Virus record (IMG/VR): IMGVR_UViG_3300042875_000652
Coordinates: 19,890 to 83,889 of that record
Strand: one strand, 5' to 3'
Source: a virus
Length of the DNA: 64,000 nucleotides
Made by a program: the position numbers and the translations under genes. Below the pieces are notes generated by a model that saw nothing but the letters and a program-made list of their open reading frames with translations, was not told the DNA's origin and made no database searches. Of the stretch, positions 58,969 through 64,000 are shown one piece after another (position 1 is the first letter of the stretch; each line of letters begins with the position of its first letter).

Positions 58969-59445
58969 CTAAAACGGGTCTGAGTCAATTTCCTCAAGAA
59001 GGCCGCCAGCAGGTACCTTTGCGGTATTTGGGCGGGTTCTGCGCTGTTGGTCTGATTGTCCACGAGGGGCTGCTGACTGGGCATTCTCGCTTCGCTGACG
59101 ACGCTCAATGGTCTCAAGTGACTTTGTTGAAATAGCAACTTCTTCTGCTACGAGTTCAACTGCTGAACGCTTGATGCCTTCTTTGTCTTCGTATGAACGC
59201 TGCTCTAGGCGGCCATACACGATGACGCCAATTCCCTTTTCGAGAGTGCGAGCTGAGTTCTCAGCCAAGTAACGCCAAGCGGCGATGTTGAAGTAGCTTG
59301 TCTTCTCTTGCTTCTCTCCAGCTTGGTCATACCAAACATGTGTAGATGCTACGGAAAAGCTCAGTTTTGCTTGTCCTGATGTTGTGTAGGTGAGTTCGGG
59401 GTCTGCTGTCAGGTTCCCGACCACTGTAATTGGGGCCAAATTCAT
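58969..59445 (-). CDS. ssb: Single-stranded DNA-binding protein
   Basis: 158 residues. The OB fold spans 1-110: ITVVGNLTADPELTYTTSGQ, AKLSFSVASTHVWYD, YFNIAAWRYLAENSARTLEKG and VIVYGRLEQRSYEDKEG. A Gln/Arg/Ser-rich linker follows, and the C-terminal acidic tip DSDPF is the partner-binding tail of bacterial SSB (usually ending DDDIPF-like). It would form tetramers on single strands during replication and interact with the annealing protein and primase-helicase. It has its own terminator. Confidence 0.95.
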   Translation of the reverse strand: MNLAPITVVGNLTADPELTYTTSGQAKLSFSVASTHVWYDQAGEKQEKTSYFNIAAWRYLAENSARTLEKGIGVIVYGRLEQRSYEDKEGIKRSAVELVAEEVAISTKSLETIERRQRSENAQSAAPRGQSDQQRRTRPNTAKVPAGGLLEEIDSDPF

Positions 59446-59523
59446 GGGTTATCTCTTTTCTATATGGTTGCCCTCGGAATGGGTCATTCCTGGACAAGCA
59501 CACGATACACGTCCTGCGCTAGT

Positions 59524-59787
59524 ATGTCAACCATGAATTCAAAAAACGGAACAGAACTTAGACTCTCCCTCATAGACCTATTTGCCGAAACAATATCTAA
59601 CTTTATGGGGCTAGAATCAGCTAGTCCGGAAGAGGCTCGTGAAACACAAATGGCTGCTGAAGACATCTCTGAACTAATAGCAGGAATGCTTGGATTGACT
59701 GTTGATGATGGCCTCAATGAAAAGGGTGAAATGAGCGTAACGATGAGCCGTGAAACACCAGAAGAATATCAATTAGTAGCAGGATAA
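59524..59787 (+). CDS. Small acidic helical protein
   Basis: 87 residues from ATG 59524 (59533 and 59464 are alternatives; none has a clear ribosome site). Helical and acidic: LRLSLIDLFAETISNFMGLE, AAEDISELIAGMLGLTV. Not recognised. Its stop overlaps the next start (TAATG). Confidence 0.5.
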   Translation: MSTMNSKNGTELRLSLIDLFAETISNFMGLESASPEEARETQMAAEDISELIAGMLGLTVDDGLNEKGEMSVTMSRETPEEYQLVAG

Positions 59788-60236
59788 TGAAGGAATCATT
59801 CGATATCCCAGCCCGGTCTTTTGACTTCAAAAAAGACTTAGAGTTTGGGCTACAAAGCGAAAAAGAGATAGAGGGGTTTCTTGATGATTTGTCTAACGGT
59901 TCCTTTGAGGTAAAAACAGACCGCTACCGAAATGGGAGAATGGTCATAGAAACCGACCAGAACCCTAGAGCCATAACAGACGCAGACGGAAACAGAATCT
60001 GGCACAAAAGTGGAATAAATGTAACCACGGCCAAATGGTGGGTCTATGTATTTTCTCCGTCTCAGGGCTTTGTTGTTGTGGATGTTGCTCGCGTGAAAAG
60101 ATACCTGCGGGCAAACCATGAAACATTCAACGAGTCAACCAAGATAAATCTTGGCGGAAACGACAATCCTGCTCGTGGTTTTCTTCTAATGAAAGAACAC
60201 GTTCAGGATTTGCTAATCAATCAAATCTACGACTAG
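59787..60236 (+). CDS. Possible PD-(D/E)XK-type nuclease
   Basis: 149 residues. DFKKDLEFGLQSEKEIEGFL followed by SFEVKTDRYRNGRMVIE resembles the Glu and E-x-K metal site of PD-(D/E)XK nucleases, with the strand-turn-strand around E-V-K, and SGINVTTAKWWVYVFSPSQ as the next strand. Size suits a Holliday resolvase or small endonuclease. The match is by pattern only. Confidence 0.5.
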   Translation: MKESFDIPARSFDFKKDLEFGLQSEKEIEGFLDDLSNGSFEVKTDRYRNGRMVIETDQNPRAITDADGNRIWHKSGINVTTAKWWVYVFSPSQGFVVVDVARVKRYLRANHETFNESTKINLGGNDNPARGFLLMKEHVQDLLINQIYD

Positions 60237-60274
60237 ATTAAAAGACATCAAGACACGAAAGCAGTATTAAAAAA

Positions 60275-60604
60275 ATGACAAAAGAACTAAACGCAAACAC
60301 TTTTGATGAATTTATCCAAAGCGCAGATAAACCAGTCATTGTTGACTTTTGGGCACCCTGGTGTGGGCCTTGCAGAATAATTGCACCACTCATCGATGAA
60401 CTGTCAACAGAAATGGCCGAAGAAGTAATATTTGCAAAAATGGACATAGAAGAGTTTCCAGAATTTGGCAAGCGTTACTCCGTAATGTCAATTCCTGCTT
60501 TTGCAATGTTTAAAGACGGCGCATTCGGCGGACTAGTGCCTTCGAGGGGCGGTTACAGCAAAAGCCGCTTAACAGAAAACATTCGAATAGCCATCGCTCT
60601 TTAG
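60275..60604 (+). CDS. Thioredoxin
   Basis: 109 residues, full single-domain length. Active site WCGPC at 29-33 after VIVDFWAP, then [28 protein letters not shown] with the cis-Pro. It reduces disulfides, and in this phage probably feeds electrons to the class II ribonucleotide reductase (41114..43039). The C-terminal codons form one arm of a hairpin with the start of the tRNA-like element. Confidence 0.95.
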   Translation: MTKELNANTFDEFIQSADKPVIVDFWAPWCGPCRIIAPLIDELSTEMAEEVIFAKMDIEEFPEFGKRYSVMSIPAFAMFKDGAFGGLVPSRGGYSKSRLTENIRIAIAL

Positions 60605-60622
60605 CCACAAAAAGCGATGGCT
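60589..60622 (+). promoter_or_regulatory. Long hairpin joining the thioredoxin end to the tRNA-like element
   Basis: AGCCATCGCTCTTT (60589-60602) pairs with AAAAAGCGATGGCT (60609-60622) with one mismatch; ten bases are perfect. It includes the thioredoxin stop and the first bases of the acceptor-like GCTGGAG, so hairpin and acceptor stem would compete. No T-run follows, so it is not a classic terminator. Confidence 0.6.
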
Positions 60623-60699
60623 GGAGTATCCCCTCACTCTTATAAAGTGTAGAAAGGGTAGATGGTGACACGCGAGTTCAAGTCTCGCCTCCAGCACAA
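60620..60699 (+). tRNA. tRNA-like element with atypical core
   Basis: Acceptor GCTGGAG (60620-60626) pairs perfectly with CTCCAGC (60689-60695). A perfect T-arm GCGAG-TTCAAGT-CTCGC precedes it. Between them is CACT-CTTATAA-AGTG, an anticodon-like hairpin (TAT, Ile-type), but there is no D-arm before it and 20-odd odd bases after it (GTGT...ACAC can pair). The encoded end is CAA, not CCA. Either a degenerate or non-canonical tRNA, or a tRNA mimic. Confidence 0.5.
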
Positions 60700-60709
60700 A
60701 GAAGGAATT

Positions 60710-60868
60710 ATGAAAAAATTAACAGATTACGAAAAACTAGTACTACACATATCGCGAGAGCTTCACGACCGTCTAGTACTGGTGTCGGAAAAAGAAAAAC
60801 TATCAGTAGGCTCGCTTCTCAGAAAAGCAATACACGAGTACTTAGATAAAAACAGCAATCAAAAATAA
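60710..60868 (+). CDS. Small ribbon-helix-helix-like protein
   Basis: 52 residues; ATG 60710 has GAAGGA at good spacing. LVLHISRELHDRLVLVSEKE, then SVGSLLRKAIHEYLDKN fits the strand-helix-turn-helix of Arc/CopG-type repressors. The tRNA-like element lies just upstream. Probable DNA-binding regulator. Confidence 0.65.
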   Translation: MKKLTDYEKLVLHISRELHDRLVLVSEKEKLSVGSLLRKAIHEYLDKNSNQK

Positions 60869-60881
60869 AAGGGAATAAAAA

Positions 60882-61238
60882 ATGGAAATGCCTGACCTAC
60901 CTCCAGAGCAAAAACGCGAAGAAGAGCGCAGAGCTCTCAGATTCTGGATTGAGCATTGTCACGCTCTTGAAGAAAAGCTCTCGCAAACAAGAGAAGAAGC
61001 AGAACAATTAAAAAGTCTTCTCAAAATCTGGATGCCTGAAGTGATGAGTGCACGCTCGCAAGACTATTGGGCCGCTGGATGGCTTGACACTCTCGATACA
61101 GAACTCCCCAAGATGGATTCAGACATACACGACGCAGCAACAATTCTCGGAGAAATCCCTACCTACTGGGACGGAAATAGTGACCCTGAGATACATGCGA
61201 CTTGGCGAACATACTCACCCCCATCGAAAGCACTATGA
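60882..61238 (+). CDS. Helical hypothetical protein
   Basis: 118 residues. A charged coiled-coil (EERRALRFWIEHCHALEEKL, SQTREEAEQLKSLLK) is followed by a Trp-rich part. Not recognised. Overlapping or near-abutting neighbours suggest one transcript with the following small genes. Confidence 0.55.
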   Translation: MEMPDLPPEQKREEERRALRFWIEHCHALEEKLSQTREEAEQLKSLLKIWMPEVMSARSQDYWAAGWLDTLDTELPKMDSDIHDAATILGEIPTYWDGNSDPEIHATWRTYSPPSKAL

Positions 61239-61247
61239 AAGGTAAAA

Positions 61248-61550
61248 ATGCCAAACAATAAAGGAACCATAGGAAAATTTACACAAGCAGGAATTGAGAA
61301 CGATGTCGTTTACGTCATATGGCATACGTCAGACCCAGCAGAAAGATGGTTTGTGACAATCGAAGAAACCAAAGAGCGAGCAATTCTAAAGTCACTAATC
61401 GACAGACGACCACACCCTGCAAATCATGGCTATACCCAGGATGCATGGGCCTACGAAATAGTCAACGAAAAAACATGGCTACGAATGAACGCTGGGGGAT
61501 TACCAATCCCGCCTAAATCTGTGATGCCGAATTCAAGCACACATAAATAA
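61248..61550 (+). CDS. Hypothetical protein
   Basis: 100 residues, mixed alpha/beta (VVYVIWHTSDPAERWFVTIE, AYEIVNEKTWLRM). Not recognised. AAAGGTAAAA before the ATG is a moderate ribosome site. Ends in a flexible Pro/Ser-rich tail. Confidence 0.55.
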   Translation: MPNNKGTIGKFTQAGIENDVVYVIWHTSDPAERWFVTIEETKERAILKSLIDRRPHPANHGYTQDAWAYEIVNEKTWLRMNAGGLPIPPKSVMPNSSTHK

Positions 61551-61566
61551 AAAGAAAGAAAGAACA

Positions 61567-61815
61567 ATGAGTAACACAAAATTCACCAACACCACTTATC
61601 GCGAATGGGAAACTGGCAAATACAAACTAGGCCCCATCCCAGAGTCGTCAGAAAAACAAATTGAATTACTGGAGCATGCCATTTATGAAATGTTTGAATG
61701 GCTCATGGAGGAACTCGACTACGACAATCCAGGCAGTGTTTCCGACCGCCTATCTGACCAAGTGAACAAGATTGCCCATAGGGCATACGAAAGAGGATGC
61801 GAGCTTAAAGGGTAA
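61567..61815 (+). CDS. Small acidic hypothetical protein
   Basis: 82 residues, helical with EKQIELLEHAIYEMFEWLME. GAAAGAA precedes the ATG. Not recognised. Lies directly before the tRNA. Confidence 0.55.
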   Translation: MSNTKFTNTTYREWETGKYKLGPIPESSEKQIELLEHAIYEMFEWLMEELDYDNPGSVSDRLSDQVNKIAHRAYERGCELKG

Positions 61816-61821
61816 TAAATC

Positions 61822-61898
61822 GGGCCCTTAGCTCAGTTGGTTAGAGCGCCGGACTCATAATCCGTCAGTCCTGGGTTCAAGTCCCAGAGGGCCCACCA
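61822..61898 (+). tRNA. tRNA with CAU anticodon (Met or Ile2), CCA encoded
   Basis: Acceptor GGGCCCT/AGGGCCC, D-arm GCTC-AGTTGGTTA-GAGC, anticodon loop CTCATAA on stem CCGGA/TCCGT with one mismatch at the outer pair, variable CAGTC, T-arm CTGGG-TTCAAGT-CCCAG, then ACCA. All invariant positions are normal. CAU could be elongator Met or, after lysidine modification, Ile for AUA; sequence alone does not decide. AUA codons are frequent here, which would fit Ile2. Confidence 0.95.
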
Positions 61899-61914
61899 AA
61901 CAGAAAGTAAAAAC

Positions 61915-62076
61915 ATGAAATCCGAAAAACCGATTAACGTCACCATAGCTAACGTCGTGTCTTGGTATGAAGAATCTGAATCCTGCATACTTCATAATCA
62001 TGCTCAGCGAATTCCAGTCACCAGGATTGAAGACAAAGATATTGTTCAATCCATAATTGACAGTGTTTATTCTTAA
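61915..62076 (+). CDS. Small hypothetical protein, 53 residues
   Basis: ATG at 61915 after GAAAGTAAAAAC; stop TAA at 62074. The peptide (MKSEKPINVTIANVVSWYEE...SIIDSVYS) has a plausible fold and lies in the same direction as its neighbours with normal spacing. Not recognised. Confidence 0.5.
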   Translation: MKSEKPINVTIANVVSWYEESESCILHNHAQRIPVTRIEDKDIVQSIIDSVYS

Positions 62077-62104
62077 AAATTATTAATAGGAGAAAAGTGA
62101 AGAC

Positions 62105-62299
62105 ATGGACGAACAGTACACAAAAGAAGACTTATTTGACGATATGGAACATCTTCGAAAAGCAAACTTGATTGAAATAAAAGGCATGAACGAAGACGGA
62201 GAATGGCTGTGGGGACCAACTGCCGAAAGTCTAAATATGTCAGAAGAACATATAATGAAAATAATCGATGGTTGGATTGAAGAAGAAGATGACAAATAG
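62105..62299 (+). CDS. Small acidic protein
   Basis: 64 residues, winged-helix-like outline: YTKEDLFDDMEHLRKANLIE, GMNEDGEWLWGPTAESLNMS. TAGGAG is 14 bases ahead. A short recognition helix followed by a beta pair could be a DNA-binding winged helix, but this is weak. Overlaps the next gene. Confidence 0.55.
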   Translation: MDEQYTKEDLFDDMEHLRKANLIEIKGMNEDGEWLWGPTAESLNMSEEHIMKIIDGWIEEEDDK

Positions 62300-62492
62300 T
62301 CCAGTTTACGCATACTCCTTTCCTCCAGATAATCCGTCTTTCTGCTATCTACTGTGCTCAACTGCAGAGGTGGACGCATGGGAGGTTGTTGGCACACTTG
62401 ACCGACAAATAGCACAACTTGTTGTTACCTCACTAAATCATGCGACCAACGAGCGAACAAGAAATACCAATCAGACACAGGAACTGAGCTAA
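62289..62492 (+). CDS. Small hypothetical protein
   Basis: 67 residues from ATG 62289 (overlapping the prior stop). NSPVYAYSFPPDNPSFCYLL, AEVDAWEVVGTLDRQIAQLV. Not recognised. Its stop shares a base with the rmlA start (TAATG), so translation is coupled. Confidence 0.5.
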   Translation: MTNSPVYAYSFPPDNPSFCYLLCSTAEVDAWEVVGTLDRQIAQLVVTSLNHATNERTRNTNQTQELS

Positions 62493-63550
62493 TGAAGGGT
62501 TTAATTTTATCTGGCGGCTCTGGAACGAGACTTAGGCCAATAACACACACGAGCGCAAAACAGTTAGTCCCCATTGCCAATAAGCCGATACTTTTTTACG
62601 GCATAGAAGACATGGTTAATGCTGGAATAACCGACATTGCAATCATTGTTGGCTCTACGGCGAACGAAGTAATTGAGGCCGTTGGGGACGGTTCGGCTTT
62701 TGGTGCAAAAATAACTTACATAACTCAGGGCGCTCCGCTTGGCTTGGCTCATTGCGTATACATCGCTTCAGATTTTCTAGGTGAAGATAATTTCGTCATG
62801 TATCTAGGAGATAACATGATTGAGTCCAGTCTTACCTCTTTTGTACTTGACGGTATGGCCGGTTTCGACGCAAAACTTCTTCTGAAAGAAGTCGAAGACG
62901 CTAGCCAGTTCGGAGTTGCTGAAATAGGTGATGACGGCCGAATAAAAACATTGGTAGAAAAACCAGCCAACCCAAAATCCAATTTGGCGCTAGTTGGTGT
63001 TTACATGTTTTCAAAAGAAATACATCAAAGCATCAAAAGAATAAAAGCTTCACCGCGAGGCGAACTTGAAATAACGGACGCGATACAAAACTTAATAGAT
63101 TCTGGCAGCAGAGTGGCTTACGAGATACTCGATGGCTGGTGGATTGATACTGGCAAAAAAGACCCTCTTCTTGAGTGCAATAGGCTCGTTCTTGACGCTA
63201 TCGAACGAGACATATACGACAACCCTCTTAACTCTTTTACGGCAGACGGAAAAGTAAAAATAGGAAAGTCTCAGATATACAATTCCAGAATTATTGGGCC
63301 GGTATCTATAGCGGATAATGTAATAATTTCCGATTCGTATATCGGACCATACACATCCATAGGCCCTGACTGCGTTGTGAGAAATTCAGAAATTCAAAAC
63401 TCCGTTCTTCTTAAAGGAAGCACAGTCACAGATATTGCAAGAATGAGCGACTCTCTAGTAGGACGTTCGGCTATTGTAAAACAATCAGAACAAAAACCGT
63501 CAGCACTGAAACTGATGATAAGTGACTACAGCGTAGTAGAGGTAGAGTAA
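62492..63550 (+). CDS. rmlA: Glucose-1-phosphate thymidylyltransferase, long form
   Basis: 352 residues. Nucleotidyltransferase signature GLILSGGSGTRLRPITH at 3-19 with the KQLVPIANKP box, LGDNM, EKPANPKSN and GWWIDTGKKDPLLECN. A left-handed beta-helix C-terminus (SRIIGPVSIADNVIISDSYI) shows it is the long RmlA/RmlA3-like type. It makes dTDP-glucose from dTTP and glucose 1-phosphate, step one of dTDP-rhamnose. Overlaps the next gene by TAATG. Confidence 0.92.
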   Translation: MKGLILSGGSGTRLRPITHTSAKQLVPIANKPILFYGIEDMVNAGITDIAIIVGSTANEVIEAVGDGSAFGAKITYITQGAPLGLAHCVYIASDFLGEDNFVMYLGDNMIESSLTSFVLDGMAGFDAKLLLKEVEDASQFGVAEIGDDGRIKTLVEKPANPKSNLALVGVYMFSKEIHQSIKRIKASPRGELEITDAIQNLIDSGSRVAYEILDGWWIDTGKKDPLLECNRLVLDAIERDIYDNPLNSFTADGKVKIGKSQIYNSRIIGPVSIADNVIISDSYIGPYTSIGPDCVVRNSEIQNSVLLKGSTVTDIARMSDSLVGRSAIVKQSEQKPSALKLMISDYSVVEVE

Positions 63551-64000
63551 TGCCAAAATTTGAAGAGTGTACGGAAATAAAAGACGTATTAATAGTTCAT
63601 CCCGACAAGCACGGAGACGAGCGTGGGTACTTCGTAGAGACATACAGGAGAAACTGGTTCCCTCTGGGTCGAGAAATGGTTCAAGGCAACAGGGGAGACA
63701 GAAAAGCTGGCTGCCTAGTAGGTCTTCATTATCATTTACATCAAGCAGATTATTGGTACGTACCCTTTGGTGCGTGTTTGGTTATTCTTCACGACATTAG
63801 AGAAGGTTCCCCCACTTACGGCAATACCTACACGACACGGCTTGGAATGGTGGACGAGAACACCCACGACCACCGCGGCCTATTCATTCCGCCCGGCGTG
63901 GCACATGGGTTTTACTCAGTAACAGACATGACTATCACCTATATGGTTGATAACTACTACAACAAAAACGACGAGTTGGGAATACTCTGGAACGACCCAG
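63550..64000 (+). CDS. rmlC: dTDP-4-dehydrorhamnose 3,5-epimerase, cut by window edge
   Basis: 150 complete codons before the edge. The cupin fold is seen in GDERGYFVETYRRNWFP, GLHYHLHQADYWYVPFGACL, DIREGSPTYG and FIPPGVAHGFYSVTDM with the conserved G-x-A-H-G. It is the third enzyme in dTDP-rhamnose synthesis. The HYH pair matches the catalytic His region. RmlB and RmlD may lie beyond the window. The set implies the phage makes or alters a rhamnose-type sugar nucleotide, for virion glycans, DNA or host surface. Confidence 0.88.
   Translation, partial: MPKFEECTEIKDVLIVHPDKHGDERGYFVETYRRNWFPLGREMVQGNRGDRKAGCLVGLHYHLHQADYWYVPFGACLVILHDIREGSPTYGNTYTTRLGMVDENTHDHRGLFIPPGVAHGFYSVTDMTITYMVDNYYNKNDELGILWNDP

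Noticed and set aside
62105-62299. Firm winged-helix regulator call for the 64-residue protein
   Set aside because: The pattern is too short and generic to support a named family.

Overview
This window looks like the structural, recombination and accessory part of a large tailed (caudovirus) phage genome. The actinobacterial host is inferred from a WhiB-type regulator at 44998..45321, a family confined to Actinomycetota and their phages. Base composition looks moderate to AT-leaning, which would suit a low-GC freshwater-type actinobacterium, but that is only an impression. There are no ribosomal RNA genes, IS elements or CRISPR arrays. The genes are packed with many 1-17 base overlaps, and both ends of the window cut through genes.

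Layout. 1..1077 (minus): tail-completion and head-tail connector proteins. 1196..1948 (plus): two tandem paralogous small proteins. 1961..10788 (minus): one long operon that begins with the large terminase, continues through a recombination set (Rad52-like annealing protein, RecB/Cas4-like nuclease, HNH nuclease, RuvC-like resolvase) and ends with a ParB-like protein and an IbrA/IbrB-like pair. 10860..38932 (plus): membrane protein, portal, first giant protein (2916 aa), acidic scaffold-like protein, second giant protein (2389 aa), five smaller proteins, major capsid with a strong terminator, then small nuclease and zinc-motif proteins. 38905..44110 (minus): a zinc protein, tRNA-Arg(UCU) embedded among three HNH endonuclease genes, a class II ribonucleotide reductase and two hypotheticals. 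44203..58512 (plus): histone-like basic protein, WhiB, primase-helicase, HTH protein (possible small terminase), third giant protein (3009 aa) and small proteins. 58509..59445 (minus): a small protein and SSB. 59524..64000 (plus): small genes, thioredoxin, a tRNA-like element, tRNA(CAU) and the dTDP-rhamnose genes rmlA and rmlC (cut by the window edge).

The standout feature is the set of three giant multidomain proteins, which fill about 25 of the 64 kb. They fit the class known as phage polyvalent proteins, which are thought to be packaged in the head and injected with the DNA. The first starts with an HK97-type prohead protease, followed by an ArdC-like domain and an SF1 helicase. The second carries a zincin metallopeptidase, an ART-like fold and a ParB-like domain. 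The third carries three GNAT-like domains, a DEDDh exonuclease, another zincin, two ADP-ribosyltransferase-like domains, about 50 pentapeptide repeats and a C-terminal domain with a possible Cys-His-Asp triad. A short motif, [R/K]-L-S-S-G, occurs 15 times exactly and three times in variant form, nearly always between domains and written with many different synonymous codons. I propose that these are processing or linker sites, possibly cut by the fused prohead protease, so that each polyprotein would release a set of separate injected effectors.

How the genes work together: terminase, portal, protease, scaffold and capsid build and fill the head; the giant proteins would travel inside it and act early on host defence, DNA and proteins; the recombination set, primase-helicase, SSB, thioredoxin and ribonucleotide reductase support DNA replication; rmlA and rmlC point to sugar-nucleotide or surface-glycan modification.
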